Below the pieces are notes generated by a model. That model did no database searches. It was not told the DNA's origin and worked only from the letters and a program-made list of their open reading frames with translations. 64,000 nt of DNA from an uncultured Castellaniella sp. Lineage in GTDB: Bacteria; Pseudomonadota; Gammaproteobacteria; Burkholderiales; Burkholderiaceae_B. The translations under genes and the position numbers were made by a program. The stretch is from positions 186,001-250,000 of the forward strand of contig NZ_CALKHS010000003.1 in assembly GCF_937988725.1 (NCBI RefSeq). The letters are read 5' to 3'. How positions within the stretch are numbered: the stretch's first letter is position 1; every line of letters starts with the position of its first letter. This document shows, in pieces, positions 18,037 through 27,759 of this stretch.

Positions 18037-19308
18037 TCAGGCCGCGGCCAGGGCCTGGTCGACGTCGTCGATCAGGTCGTCGATGTGCTCGATGCCGACG
18101 CACAGGCGCACCAGGTCGGCGCTGACGCCGGCCGTCTTCAGCTCTTCTTCCGTCAGTTGGCGGTGGGTGGTGGTGGCCGGATGGCAGGCCAGGGTCTTGG
18201 CGTCGCCGATGTTCACCAGGCGCTTGACCAGTTGCAACCGGTCCATGAAGCGGGTGCAGGCCGCGATGCCGCCCTTGACGCCGAAGCTGAACAGGGACGA
18301 GGGGATGCCGCCGTCGATGTATTTCTGCGCCAGGGCGTAATCCCGATTGTCTTCCAGGCCGGCGAAATTGACCCAGCCGACCTTGGGGTGCTGTTGCAGG
18401 TGGCGGGCCAGGGCCAGCGCGTTCTGGCAATGGCGCTCCATGCGCAGGCCCAGGGTCTCGATGCCCTGCAGGATCAGGAAGGCGTTGAAAGGCGAAATGG
18501 CCCCGCCGGTGTTGCGCAGGGCGACGGTGCGGGCGCGCCCGGCAAAGGGCACGGCGGCGAAGTCATCCGCATACACCACGCCGTGGTAGGCGGGTTCCGG
18601 CTGGTTGAATTGCGGGAAGCGGGGGTTGTCCTTCCAGGGGAAGCGCCCCGCGTCGATCAGGATGCCGCCGATGCTGGTGCCGTGTCCGCCCAGGTATTTG
18701 GTCAGCGCGTGGATGACGATGTCGGCGCCGTGTTCGATGGGGCGGCACAGGGCTGGAGTGGGCACGGTGTTGTCCACGGCCACGGGGATGCCCTGGGCAT
18801 GGGCGATCTGGGCCAGGGCGGCGATGTCCACCACGTTGCCGGCCGGGTTGCCGACCGATTCGCAATACACCAGGCGGGTGCGGTCATCGATGGCGCGGGC
18901 GAAGGCCTGCGGGTCGCGGCCGTCCACCAGCCGGGCCTCGATGCCCAGGTCCTTCAGCGTGTGGCGCAGGAAGGTGTAGGTGCCGCCATAGACCTGGCTG
19001 GTCGCCACGATGTTGTCGCCCGCCTTGGCGACGGTCAGCACGCACGCCGTGATGGCCGCCATGCCGGATGCGAACGCCAGGCCCGCCGCGCCGCCTTCCA
19101 GCTGGGCCACCCGGTTTTCCAGGACGTCCGTCGTGGGGTTCTGGATCCGGGTGTAGATGTTGCCCGGCACCTTCAGGTCGAACAGGTCGGCGCCGTGCTG
19201 GGTGTCGTCGAAGTAGTAGCTGGTGGTCTGGTAGATCGGCACGGCGACGGAGTGCGTCTGGGGGTCGCCGGCGAAGCCGCCGTGGATGGCGATGGTGTCG
19301 CGTTGCAT
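18037..19308 (-). CDS. metY: O-acetylhomoserine aminocarboxypropyltransferase (O-acetylhomoserine sulfhydrylase)
   Basis: A 423-aa PLP enzyme of the Cys/Met metabolism family, class MetY, which makes homocysteine from O-acetylhomoserine and sulfide. Features are TTSYYFDDTQHGADLFDLK, YTRIQNPTTDVLE, ASGMAAITACVL, VDNTVPTPALCRPIEHGADI and the PLP lysine in HALTKYLGGHGT. The start at 19308 (MQRDTIAIHGGF) is chosen because AGGAG lies 5 nt upstream; a longer frame to 19347 lacks support. The MetY class is favoured over MetZ by the length and the inserted segments. A palindrome lies 48 bp upstream. Confidence 0.93.
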   Translation of the reverse strand: MQRDTIAIHGGFAGDPQTHSVAVPIYQTTSYYFDDTQHGADLFDLKVPGNIYTRIQNPTTDVLENRVAQLEGGAAGLAFASGMAAITACVLTVAKAGDNIVATSQVYGGTYTFLRHTLKDLGIEARLVDGRDPQAFARAIDDRTRLVYCESVGNPAGNVVDIAALAQIAHAQGIPVAVDNTVPTPALCRPIEHGADIVIHALTKYLGGHGTSIGGILIDAGRFPWKDNPRFPQFNQPEPAYHGVVYADDFAAVPFAGRARTVALRNTGGAISPFNAFLILQGIETLGLRMERHCQNALALARHLQQHPKVGWVNFAGLEDNRDYALAQKYIDGGIPSSLFSFGVKGGIAACTRFMDRLQLVKRLVNIGDAKTLACHPATTTHRQLTEEELKTAGVSADLVRLCVGIEHIDDLIDDVDQALAAA

Positions 19309-19355
19309 GGTGTCTCCTGGTTTGGTGATATGCGGGCATTTTGTCATAGCTTTTC

Positions 19356-19370
19356 ATAACCCGGGGTTAT
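19356..19370. promoter_or_regulatory. 15-bp palindrome upstream of metY
   Basis: ATAACCC and GGGTTAT flank a single central base at 19356-19370, 48 bp before the metY start. The position fits an operator or the stem of a short hairpin in the metY leader. No known SAM or SAH riboswitch consensus was recognised here. Confidence 0.35.
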
Positions 19371-19471
19371 CAGCAATCGTCCGTTCGGGCATGTTCCGGG
19401 CGGGGCGTGGGGGCGCGGGAATGCTATTTGCTGGCCGATGCCTGTCGGGTTGATTGACGAAGGAGATTCAC

Positions 19472-19663
19472 ATGCCGGCAAAATCGAAAGCTCAGCAACA
19501 GGCGGCGGGCATCGCCCTGGCGGCCAAGCGCGGCGAAAAGAAGGTTCGCGAACTGAAAGGCGCGTCCAAGTCCATGTATGAATCGATGTCGGAGAAGGAA
19601 CTGCTCGAACTGGCCGAGACCGACACCCGGGACATGCCGGACCACAAGTCGGACGAGAAATGA
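19472..19663 (+). CDS. DUF3008-family small protein
   Basis: A 63-aa highly charged protein beginning MPAKSKAQQQAAGIAL. It matches the DUF3008 pattern (KRGEKKVRELKGASKSMYESMSEKELLELA). The start at 19472 follows AAGGAG at 6 nt; an earlier in-frame ATG has no RBS. Function is unknown; members are soluble, Lys/Glu-rich and often found near stress-related genes. Twelve bases separate its stop from the start of the next gene, so the two are probably co-transcribed. Confidence 0.82.
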   Translation: MPAKSKAQQQAAGIALAAKRGEKKVRELKGASKSMYESMSEKELLELAETDTRDMPDHKSDEK

Positions 19664-19674
19664 GGAGCGCCGAG

Positions 19675-20244
19675 ATGACTGTCATCGTGGCCGCAAGGTT
19701 CGACACATTTTCTCTCGCCGAAGGCGCGGCCGGACAGCTGCATGCGAACGGCTTCCAGGACGAGGACATCACGACTTTCTATCTGGAAGGGTACGAGGCG
19801 CGCCAGTCGCACGACGACGTCCGCGCCATGCAGTGGGGAACCGCGGCTGCGGCTGCCGGGATCGGCCTGTTGTTCGCCGTCGTCTGCGGCTTCATCGTGT
19901 GGCGGCTGAACGACGCTATCCTGCTGGTGGTCGCCGGGGCGGGCACCGGAGCCTACCTGGGGGCCCTGTGGGGGGCGCTGTGGATGGGCGGCAAGCGCGC
20001 TCGTCAGAGCCCCCGGCGCGACTCGGCCGCCGCCCCCGGAGTCTGCGATTCGGGCGTCCTGCTGGTGGTGCGCGCGCAGCCGGACCGGGAAGAACTGGCG
20101 CGCCGCGTGCTGCAGGACTCGGGAGGCGATCACGTCGGCCGCGCCCCCGGGCGGTGGCGCCAGGGAAGGTGGGAAGCCACAGGGCTTCCCGACACTCCCG
20201 ACGCGCCGGATGGGACCTTCAGCGCACCTGCAGATCGTAGTTGA
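19675..20244 (+). CDS. Hypothetical membrane protein with glycine-rich hydrophobic core
   Basis: A 189-aa protein of unknown function. The N-terminal ~45 residues (VIVAARFDTFSLAEGAAGQLHANGF is the pattern start) resemble the soluble domain of general-stress-type membrane proteins. Two adjacent hydrophobic segments follow (~49-70 and ~76-98), the second rich in Gly and Ala (GAGTGAYLGALWGALW). The C-terminal third has a VLLVVRAQPDREELARRVL helix and an unstructured tail. The start at 19675 follows GAGGAG. Its 3' end overlaps the convergent BON gene by 26 bp. Confidence 0.65.
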   Translation: MTVIVAARFDTFSLAEGAAGQLHANGFQDEDITTFYLEGYEARQSHDDVRAMQWGTAAAAAGIGLLFAVVCGFIVWRLNDAILLVVAGAGTGAYLGALWGALWMGGKRARQSPRRDSAAAPGVCDSGVLLVVRAQPDREELARRVLQDSGGDHVGRAPGRWRQGRWEATGLPDTPDAPDGTFSAPADRS

Positions 20245-20602
20245 CGGTCTGCACGCCCGGAACCTGGCGCGCCGTCTGCACGGCGCTCTGGGCCGCCGCC
20301 TGATTGGCGACGGTGCCGCGCAAGGTGACGATGCCATGCAGCGTGCCCACTTGCAGGTTCGATGCCTGCAGGCCCGGCACGGAGGAAAGCGCGTTGATGA
20401 CGTTCGAGTTGATGATTGCGTCGTTGTTGCCGGCGTTGGCCGCGCCGCTTTCCGTGCCGCGGTAGTTCGTCGGTCCGCTGACGGCGGAATCCATGGTGTC
20501 GACGTCGGCCGTGTTCTGGTAGCGGTGGGGCGAGCCGCATGCCGCCAAAGTCAACACAGCTGTGGTCAGCGCCAGCGCCTGGGCAAGTCTGGATTGGGTC
20601 AT
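20219..20602 (-). CDS. BON-domain lipoprotein
   Basis: A 127-aa predicted periplasmic lipoprotein with one BON domain. The lipobox LAAC puts the acylated Cys at residue 22. The BON domain (~55-127) reads INSNVINALSSVPGL, VGTLHGIVTLRGTV and ARQVPGVQTVNYDLQV. BON proteins (OsmY, DolP) bind phospholipid and respond to envelope or osmotic stress. The start at 20602 is favoured by GGAGG 6 nt upstream. Neighbouring small genes also look stress-related, which is an inference from family only. Confidence 0.88.
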   Translation of the reverse strand: MTQSRLAQALALTTAVLTLAACGSPHRYQNTADVDTMDSAVSGPTNYRGTESGAANAGNNDAIINSNVINALSSVPGLQASNLQVGTLHGIVTLRGTVANQAAAQSAVQTARQVPGVQTVNYDLQVR

Positions 20603-20784
20603 GATGGCCTCCATAAGATTGGCATGAGGCCCGGAAAGGGGGCCTGCACGCCATGCAGCAAGTGGCATGCCGGGTCCTTCCGGCGGTGGCGCGTGGTAAC
20701 GGCCGCTTGCATTCGATATCTTCCGCCGCGCGCCATAAGTCCTACCATGAAACGATCTGTGGTCCGACTGCCAAGGAGGCTTCC

Positions 20785-21054
20785 ATGAGCGCATTCGCGA
20801 AGATGACGGAAGCGAAATATGTCGAGGGATATATCCGCTTCTTCTGGCATAACGGGGATGAAAAACGGGCTTACGAGATTTCCGCGGAGGCGTTGCAGGA
20901 ATCCTTCGGCGCCCAGGATGCGACGGGCGGCGCGCTGCTCAATGCCTTCGAGCGCGGGCGTGACCGGATCGAGCGCGCCGTCGAGCAGTCCTTGAATACG
21001 CCGACCGATGGCGTCACCGAGCTGGGGAGCGGCGACTTCGCGCAGGAAGACTGA
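20785..21054 (+). CDS. DUF1488-family protein
   Basis: An 89-aa protein. Residues ~18-75 fit DUF1488: IRFFWHNGDEKRAYEIS, AEALQESFGA, and LLNAFERGRDRIERAVEQSL. The start at 20785 follows AGGAGG at 5 nt, the clearest RBS in this stretch. Divergent from the BON lipoprotein gene (183 bp between starts). Function is unknown; the family is common in Burkholderiales. Confidence 0.78.
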   Translation: MSAFAKMTEAKYVEGYIRFFWHNGDEKRAYEISAEALQESFGAQDATGGALLNAFERGRDRIERAVEQSLNTPTDGVTELGSGDFAQED

Positions 21055-21171
21055 ACGGGCGCGTCGCGTCAGCGGGCCTTGCGATCATCGGTCCCGGGAC
21101 CCGGACGCCGGAGTTGGTTTAAGCTGAGGCCTCATCGTGATGACCTTGGAGGGCGGCCGGCAGGCCCCGTC

Positions 21172-21504
21172 ATGGAGTTGCTCAAGATCGCCTTTCTGTT
21201 CGCGGTCACGGCCGTCGCCGAAATCATCGGCTGCTACTTGCCGTGGCTGGTGCTCAGGCAGGACAAACCGTGGTGGCTGCTGGCGCCGGCGGCGCTGTCG
21301 CTGGGGCTGTTCGTCTGGCTGCTGACGCTGCATCCCACGGCGGCGGGCCGCACCTACGCGGCCTATGGGGGCGTCTACGTCGCCACGGCGCTGGCCTGGC
21401 TGTGCTGGGTGGACGGGATCGCGCCGACCCGATGGGACCTCGCGGGGGCCGGCATCGCGCTGGCCGGCATGGCGGTGATCGTGCTGCAGCCTTCGAGCCC
21501 CTGA
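21172..21504 (+). CDS. ynfA: UPF0060 membrane protein YnfA
   Basis: A 110-aa protein with four predicted membrane helices, a UPF0060/YnfA homologue. Hallmarks are [37 protein letters not shown] and [16 protein letters not shown]. Family members are SMR-like small transporters of debated function, with some reports of export activity. The start at 21172 is chosen because the protein then begins at the family's normal N-terminus ([10 protein letters not shown]); the RBS is weak. Confidence 0.9.
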   Translation: MELLKIAFLFAVTAVAEIIGCYLPWLVLRQDKPWWLLAPAALSLGLFVWLLTLHPTAAGRTYAAYGGVYVATALAWLCWVDGIAPTRWDLAGAGIALAGMAVIVLQPSSP

Positions 21505-21514
21505 AAGCCGGTCG

Positions 21515-22273
21515 TCAGTGCAGCGTTCCTGAACCGGGATCCTCGCCGTCCTGCGGGTCGTCCGCGCTGTACTCGTCGATGCGCAGGCTGGGTTCGCCCT
21601 GGGCGCTTTCCCAACTGCGCAGAGGCACGCACGTCTGCAGGCGGATGATCGCCTGCCGGATCAGCGCTTCGTGCAGCTCATGGCCGACGTTCGAGGCGAT
21701 GTCCAGGGTCACGTCGCCCTGCAGTTCCGCCAGTTGCGCGTGAACCTGGCGGGCCTGCCCCGCCGGCGCCACGCGGTCCTCCGCGCCGTGCAGCAGGTGC
21801 AGCGTGGCGGTGCGCGGCGCGGTCTCGGGCAGCGTGGCGAAACGCGTGGAGAACAGCAGCGCCCGGCCCGCGAGTCCGGGGACCGAGCAGACGGCTTCCA
21901 GCGCCACCGCCGCGCCTTCCGAGAACCCGACCAGCGCGGTCTGTTCGCCGCTCAGGCCATGCAGCTTCTGCCAGGCTGCGACTTCCCCGGCCAGCGCCGC
22001 CCCGGCGTCCGCGATCAGCCCGACGTAGGCCTGCGCGTCCGGGGCGCATTCGGCGATCCAGCGGCGATCCGCTTGCGCGCCGAACGGCCCGTAGGGCTGG
22101 ACGATCACGGCCAGCGGAAACGCCTGTCGGATGGCCGCGACCAACTCCAGCATCTGGCCGGGCTCGGCGGATTCGCCGTGGAGCACGACGAAGAGCTGGG
22201 CCGGCGCGCCGTCGGAGGGAAGAATGAGGAGCGGATCGGGCCGCAGGTCCGGCGAATCGGGCGGATTGGGCAT
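21515..22273 (-). CDS. Alpha/beta-hydrolase esterase (YpfH-like)
   Basis: A 252-aa serine esterase of the phospholipase/carboxylesterase (YpfH) group. The nucleophile elbow is GFSEG (~residue 119). The acid is probably the Asp in LLHGAEDRVAP, and the His lies in SNVGHELHEAL. The N-terminal FVVLHGESAEPGQML carries the oxyanion-hole region. The start follows GGAG at 6 nt. It ends 10 bp from the convergent ynfA stop, and a DMT-type exporter gene lies 12 bp upstream on the same strand, so the two may form an operon. Confidence 0.87.
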   Translation of the reverse strand: MPNPPDSPDLRPDPLLILPSDGAPAQLFVVLHGESAEPGQMLELVAAIRQAFPLAVIVQPYGPFGAQADRRWIAECAPDAQAYVGLIADAGAALAGEVAAWQKLHGLSGEQTALVGFSEGAAVALEAVCSVPGLAGRALLFSTRFATLPETAPRTATLHLLHGAEDRVAPAGQARQVHAQLAELQGDVTLDIASNVGHELHEALIRQAIIRLQTCVPLRSWESAQGEPSLRIDEYSADDPQDGEDPGSGTLH

Positions 22274-22285
22274 GGGAGTCTCCGT

Positions 22286-23152
22286 TCAGTTGCGCCGCAA
22301 TAGGACGGCGCTGATGGCCACCACCACGCAAACGACGGCCAGGCCGTCCTGCCAGCTGGGCCATTCGCCGATCAGCATGCTGCTCAGGATGCCGACGATG
22401 GGAATCGCGGTGACGCTCATGGCGCTGGTGGAGGCGGGCAGCGCGCGCGCCATGGCGAACCAGATGATCTGGGCCGCGCCGTAATTCAGCAGCATCGACC
22501 ACAGCAGCACGGCCCACATGGTCCCGCTGGGGAAGGATTGCGGCGCCGGTTCCAGGATGCAGGCCAGCAGGCCCAGCCCCAGCGACGACAGCCCCAGCAT
22601 CCAGATCACCAGGGTTTCGGGCGCCATCGTCAGGTTCGCCCGCCGCATCCAGACCGTGCCCAGCGCCCAGCAGAAAGCGGCTCCCTGCATCCAGGCGATG
22701 CCCACCGGGCTGCCGGCCAGCGTGCTGATCTCGTTCCACAGCAGCAGCGCGATGGCGATCAATACCGCCGTGACGGCCAGGGCCAGGCGCGAGGTGAAGC
22801 GTTCGCCATAGAAGAGCACCGACAGCAGGACCGTGAACACGGGCATGGTGAAGCCCAGGATGGCGGCGCGGCCGGCCGGCAGGTGATCGATTCCGATGAT
22901 GGACAGGCCGTGCCAGCCCATGACGTTGGGCAGGCCCAGCACGACGACGCTGCGCCATTGCTTCGCGCCGCGCGGCAGCAGGGGAACGCCTTGCCGCCAG
23001 TAGTAGGCCAGCAGCACCAGCGCGCCGCCGGCCATGGTGACGGTGCGAAACCACAGGGGATTCCAGTCGCGCAGGCCCAGCTTCATCACGGGCCAGTTCA
23101 AGCCCCACATCAGCGTCAGCAGGGCGAGGCCGAACAGTTGGCGGGAATTCAA
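22286..23152 (-). CDS. EamA/DMT-superfamily permease
   Basis: A 288-aa inner-membrane protein with ten predicted helices in two EamA repeats (RhaT/YdcZ type). Visible are TLMWGLNWPVMKLGLRDWNPL, LPAGRAAILGFTMPVF and the second repeat ending SWQDGLAVVCVVVAISAVLL. The best start is a TTG at 23152, since the first helix begins at once; an ATG 14 codons later would cut into that helix. Substrate unknown; many members export metabolites or amino acids. Confidence 0.82.
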   Translation of the reverse strand: MNSRQLFGLALLTLMWGLNWPVMKLGLRDWNPLWFRTVTMAGGALVLLAYYWRQGVPLLPRGAKQWRSVVVLGLPNVMGWHGLSIIGIDHLPAGRAAILGFTMPVFTVLLSVLFYGERFTSRLALAVTAVLIAIALLLWNEISTLAGSPVGIAWMQGAAFCWALGTVWMRRANLTMAPETLVIWMLGLSSLGLGLLACILEPAPQSFPSGTMWAVLLWSMLLNYGAAQIIWFAMARALPASTSAMSVTAIPIVGILSSMLIGEWPSWQDGLAVVCVVVAISAVLLRRN

Positions 23153-23220
23153 GGCGGATACCAGAGTAAGGGTAGGCAGGTTCGAATCTTAGCATCCGGC
23201 CCGGTTGCCGCCTCGATGCG

Positions 23221-23880
23221 CTAGCGAAGCTCGTATTTGGCGGATCTTGGCCCGTAGAGGATGCCGCCCTGCTGACCCGCTGATAACAGCAGCAGATTGG
23301 TTGTGCCTGCTACATGGTAGCTTTGATCCGACAAGTTGTTGGCGATCTGAGTGACAACGGCGTTGACCAGCATTCCGATCAGTCCACCCCCGCTGCCGCT
23401 GCTTTGAGCTAATTCCTTGTGGCCCGCCCAGAGCTTGGCCCCCGAGCGCAGGTCGATTAACTCGGCGTCAATGGATACCCGTGTGGTGCTGGATATCACC
23501 GCGTATGAGGAGCCGTAGTTCTTTACCGTCATGTACAGCGCGGCATCCGCGCCGAAGATGTCGTGCAGTTTTTTTGCCGGCAGTTCCTGGATGTCGGCGG
23601 GAGTTGTCAGGCCGTTCTGGCGGAATGTCTCGGCCATGACGGCTACCGGCACCACGTAATAGCCGGATTCGGCCAGCGGCAGCGTGGCTTGCGCGAGAAC
23701 AGCGTTGGATGCCTGGACTTCCAGACTCTCATTGAGTGGCGGCAGCACCAGAATGGACGCAGGGCGGCTTTCGCGAAAAGCCGTGTAGTCGACTTGCTGC
23801 TGAGGCGCCGCACACCCGGTCAGCAGAATGACGCCGAGCGTGCCCAGCAGACGGAAGTGTTTATAGAGTGTTCGCGTCAT
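23221..23880 (-). CDS. DUF799 (GNA1162-type) lipoprotein
   Basis: A 219-aa lipoprotein (lipobox LTGC, Cys23) of the DUF799/GNA1162 family. Typical segments are ASILVLPPLNESLEVQA, LPLAESGYYVVPVAVMAETF, and IDAELIDLRSGAKLWAG. Its fold is TolB-like N-terminal-domain related. It is the third gene of a lipoprotein operon; its ATG overlaps the previous stop (ATGA). The trio CsgG-like, DUF4810, DUF799 recurs in other Gram-negatives and is thought to build an outer-membrane lipoprotein complex; the substrate is unknown. Confidence 0.88.
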   Translation of the reverse strand: MTRTLYKHFRLLGTLGVILLTGCAAPQQQVDYTAFRESRPASILVLPPLNESLEVQASNAVLAQATLPLAESGYYVVPVAVMAETFRQNGLTTPADIQELPAKKLHDIFGADAALYMTVKNYGSSYAVISSTTRVSIDAELIDLRSGAKLWAGHKELAQSSGSGGGLIGMLVNAVVTQIANNLSDQSYHVAGTTNLLLLSAGQQGGILYGPRSAKYELR

Positions 23881-24371
23881 GACGGTTGCTTGGCCTTGGT
23901 GGGTTCAACGGAACGGGCGGTGGCTGGCGCCTGTCGACCGTTGGGGGTAGTCATGGAGACGTCCTGCTTATCGTTGGATCCTTTGTTCTGACGAAGCAGG
24001 AAATCCATGAATGGGGCGGATTCCGGGAATGCAGTGCGCTCGCTTTGGATCTGCTCCATAGCCTGTGAGCCTTTCCCCTGCTGCAGATACAGCAGTCCGA
24101 GGTGAGCGTGAAAACCCGGCGGCAGCGCCTTATTACCGGAGCGCGCTGTTTCGATGTTTTTCTCCATGGCCAGCGCCTTGGCGGCAGGGTCTTCATCGCC
24201 TTGCAAATAGTCGTAGACAGCGGGTTGATAGCTATCCCAACTGTACATGGTCCGTTGTTGCGCGCAGGCAGCCAGCAGCCCGCTGCTGATGCATAGGGCC
24301 GCCAGTCGAACGATGCGTGTGGCTGTAGGCCGCTGTGTTTTCACAAGCGCAGTGACGTGTGTGATCGACAT
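23877..24371 (-). CDS. DUF4810 lipoprotein
   Basis: A 164-aa lipoprotein with lipobox LAAC (Cys36, after a long n-region) and the DUF4810 pattern MYSWDSYQPAVYDYLQGD. A short TPR-like helical stretch follows (HAHLGLLYLQQGKGSQAMEQIQSE). The C-terminal ~40 residues are polar and probably disordered. Middle gene of the operon: 11 bp after the CsgG-like stop and overlapping the DUF799 start by 4 bp. The true start could be an internal Met or Val that shortens the n-region. Confidence 0.85.
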   Translation of the reverse strand: MSITHVTALVKTQRPTATRIVRLAALCISSGLLAACAQQRTMYSWDSYQPAVYDYLQGDEDPAAKALAMEKNIETARSGNKALPPGFHAHLGLLYLQQGKGSQAMEQIQSERTAFPESAPFMDFLLRQNKGSNDKQDVSMTTPNGRQAPATARSVEPTKAKQPS

Positions 24372-24382
24372 GATGAGCGCCC

Positions 24383-25060
24383 TTACTTGCCTTGGGGCTG
24401 CCAGGCGCCGCTTTGGATCCCTTCGACCAAGTGATTGACGGCCTCTCGAATCGCGAGATCCAGGACTTTGCCGTTGAGTGTCGAGTCGTATCCAGCGGTC
24501 CCGCCGAAGCCCACGATTTCGCGATTGGAAAGGCTGTACTCGCCCGCCCCCGCGCTGGAATACACGACTTCCGAGCTGTTCGCATCCACGACATTGAGAT
24601 TCACCTTGGCATAGGCGACTTGCTTCTTGCCACGTCCGAGGAGGCCGAACAGTTGATGGTCGCCGGTTACCTTTCGGCCAAAGGCCGTGACGTCACCCGT
24701 GATGACGTACTGAGCTCCTTTGATCTGGGCGGTTCTCTTGTTGAATTTCGATTCCTGGGCGATTTCCGAGAGATTCTCGCGATCCATCACTTGGAATCGG
24801 CCGGTTTGCTGCAGGTGGCTGACCAGGATGGTTTTGGCCTGACCGCCCAATCTGTCGACGCCATCCGAGAACACACCGCGCAGGAAGTCACTGCGGTTGT
24901 CGAATTTGCCGACGGAGATCGGGCTGCGGACCCCCTGGTAAGGGGTGCCTGCTGATGCGACGGTCTGGACTTGCAGGGCTTGGGACTGTTCCGTGGCGCA
25001 GCCGGCCAACGTGGCGGCAGTGAGCGTTGCGCAAGCGAGGATGGCGAGTGATCTGGACAT
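24383..25060 (-). CDS. CsgG-family outer-membrane lipoprotein
   Basis: A 225-aa CsgG/HfaB-type lipoprotein with lipobox LAGC (Cys21). CsgG-like motifs are KFDNRSDF, ILVSHLQQTGRFQVMDRENLSEI, IKGAQYVITGDVTAFG and KVNLNVVDANSSEVVYSS. True curli CsgG is longer (~277 aa) and forms a secretion pore together with curli genes; none are here. With its DUF4810 and DUF799 partners it more likely belongs to a non-curli envelope complex. An AT-rich palindrome lies ~92 bp upstream. Confidence 0.86.
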   Translation of the reverse strand: MSRSLAILACATLTAATLAGCATEQSQALQVQTVASAGTPYQGVRSPISVGKFDNRSDFLRGVFSDGVDRLGGQAKTILVSHLQQTGRFQVMDRENLSEIAQESKFNKRTAQIKGAQYVITGDVTAFGRKVTGDHQLFGLLGRGKKQVAYAKVNLNVVDANSSEVVYSSAGAGEYSLSNREIVGFGGTAGYDSTLNGKVLDLAIREAVNHLVEGIQSGAWQPQGK

Positions 25061-25151
25061 GAGGCTGCTTCCTGGATAAAGGGGAGAGGCAGCCTTGGCT
25101 GCCCTCGTGACGAGGGCTCATTATAGGGATTGAAACTGAAAGAAACAAATA

Positions 25152-25165
25152 ATGATAAATATCAT
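25152..25165. promoter_or_regulatory. AT-rich palindrome upstream of the CsgG-like operon
   Basis: ATGATA and TATCAT flank AA at 25152-25165 in an AT-rich stretch, ~92 bp upstream of the lipoprotein operon start. The half-sites resemble part of a Fur-type box, but the full 19-bp consensus is not met. It stands out from the GC-rich surroundings and probably marks the operon promoter. Confidence 0.3.
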
Positions 25166-25253
25166 GAATATGAGTCTTTATGTGTCATTTTCATGGTTGG
25201 GGGAGAACTGCCGTCGATGTAGTGATCCGCTGGACGCCGTTTCTTTCGACCGG

Positions 25254-26330
<1,077 letters not shown>

Positions 26331-26418
26331 CTCGGTCTCTCTTCGGAATGGGTGTCGATGCGGTATCGAGCGATCCCTCATGGTGCGCGGTCGGCGGCCG
26401 ATCGGCAAGTGCGCGGGC

Positions 26419-27264
26419 CTAGATCATGGGCAGGTAGGCGGGGCGCCGGCCTCTGGGGAATGCGGCGTCCAGCTGGCCGAGGTCGGCGGGCGTCAGGTCG
26501 AGCGCCCCGGCCTTCGCGTTTTCCTGGGCGTGGGCGACGGACGACGCCTTCGGAATGGCGAACACGCCGGCTTCCCGCGTCAGCCAGGCGAGCGCCACCT
26601 GGCGCGGCGTCGCGCCGTGGCGTTCGGCAACGGCGCGCAGCGCCCGTCCCGATGCGGATGCCTCGTCGGGAAAGTCTCCGTGCCCGAAGGGGCTGTAGGC
26701 GACCACGGCGACCTGGTGCGCCCGGCACCAGGGGATGACGGCGTGTTCGATGGCCCGTTCCCGCAGGTGGTACAGCACCTGGTTGCAGGCCAATTTGCCC
26801 GGACCCAGGATGGCCAGGGCTTCGTCCAGGTCCTCCACGTCGAAATTGCTGACCCCGAAGGCGCGGATCTTTCCGGCCTGCCGCAGGGCCTCGAACGCCT
26901 CGAAGGTTTCTTCCAGAGGGACGGCCCCGCGCCAGTGCAGCAGGTAGACGTCCAGATGGTCCGTGCCCAGCGCTTTGAGGGAGCGCTCGCAGGCTTTGAT
27001 CACGCCCGTCCTGGACGCGTTGGACGGCAGCACCTTGGAAACCAGGAAGACCTCGTCGCGCCGTCCGCGAATCGCCTCGCCCACGACGGCCTCGGCGGCC
27101 CCCGAACCGTACATTTCGGCCGTGTCCAGATGGGTCATGCCCGCATCGATCCCGCGCTGCAGGGCGGCGACGGCCTCGCGGCGGTCGGCGTCTTCGATGT
27201 ACCAGCTGCCCTGGCCCAGCACGGCGACCTGACGGCCGGTCGCGCCGAATTCCTGTGTTTTCAT
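26419..27264 (-). CDS. Aldo/keto reductase
   Basis: A 281-aa aldo/keto reductase of the YakC/AKR5-like group, different from the one at 1902. The tetrad is Asp in HLDTAEMYG with the following Tyr, Lys in [10 protein letters not shown] and His in YLLHWRG. The C-terminal cofactor loop is [13 protein letters not shown]. It ends 88 bp upstream of the hppD start on the same strand, so co-transcription is possible. Substrate unknown. Confidence 0.88.
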   Translation of the reverse strand: MKTQEFGATGRQVAVLGQGSWYIEDADRREAVAALQRGIDAGMTHLDTAEMYGSGAAEAVVGEAIRGRRDEVFLVSKVLPSNASRTGVIKACERSLKALGTDHLDVYLLHWRGAVPLEETFEAFEALRQAGKIRAFGVSNFDVEDLDEALAILGPGKLACNQVLYHLRERAIEHAVIPWCRAHQVAVVAYSPFGHGDFPDEASASGRALRAVAERHGATPRQVALAWLTREAGVFAIPKASSVAHAQENAKAGALDLTPADLGQLDAAFPRGRRPAYLPMI

Positions 27265-27348
27265 GACTCTGCTCCCGCAACGGATCTTTCGGCTGAAAAA
27301 CAGCGCACATTTTAGGCCAGCGGGCCTTGGCGGCCTTCCGCCGACCGA

Positions 27349-27759
27349 TCAGTATCCCGTGATCTTGGCGCGCAACTGCTTGGTGGCGCTGCGTTCGGTC
27401 TTGGCCTGCTGGCGGCGGCGCCGGGATCCTTGCGTGGGTCGGGTGGGGCGCCGTATCGCGGCGGTGGCGCCGGCCCGGTCGACGAGTTCCTGCAGACGCG
27501 CCAGCGCCTCCAGCCGGTTCTGAGCCTGGCTGCGGCTGGACTGCGCCTTGATCACGATCACCCCCGTCGCCGTGATGCGGTGATCGCGCAGGCTCAGCAG
27601 CCGTTCGCGGACGGCTTCGGGCAGCGAGGACGCCCGGATGTCGAAGCGCAGGTGGACGGCGCTCGACACCTTGTTGACGTTCTGACCGCCCGCGCCCTGG
27701 GCCCGGATGGCGGTGAACTCGACGTCCTGTTCCTGGATCGGGTGCCGGTGTTGCGTCAC
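27349..27759 (-). CDS. arfB: Alternative ribosome-rescue peptidyl-tRNA hydrolase
   Basis: A 136-aa ArfB/YaeJ-type release factor that frees stalled ribosomes. The catalytic GGQ loop is in [21 protein letters not shown] (GGQ near residue 26). The C-terminal tail is strongly basic ([20 protein letters not shown]), as needed to occupy the empty mRNA channel. The start is a GTG at 27759 that overlaps the rluE stop (GTGA), which suggests translational coupling. A longer frame to 28395 is only a shadow of rluE. Confidence 0.92.
   Translation of the reverse strand: MTQHRHPIQEQDVEFTAIRAQGAGGQNVNKVSSAVHLRFDIRASSLPEAVRERLLSLRDHRITATGVIVIKAQSSRSQAQNRLEALARLQELVDRAGATAAIRRPTRPTQGSRRRRQQAKTERSATKQLRAKITGY

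Noticed and set aside
19309..19471. SAM or SAH riboswitch upstream of metY
   Set aside because: Only a 15-bp palindrome was found; the conserved core of these riboswitches was not recognised.
24383..25060. CsgG-like gene as part of a curli operon
   Set aside because: No csgA, csgB, csgE or csgF gene is nearby, and the partners are DUF4810 and DUF799 proteins.
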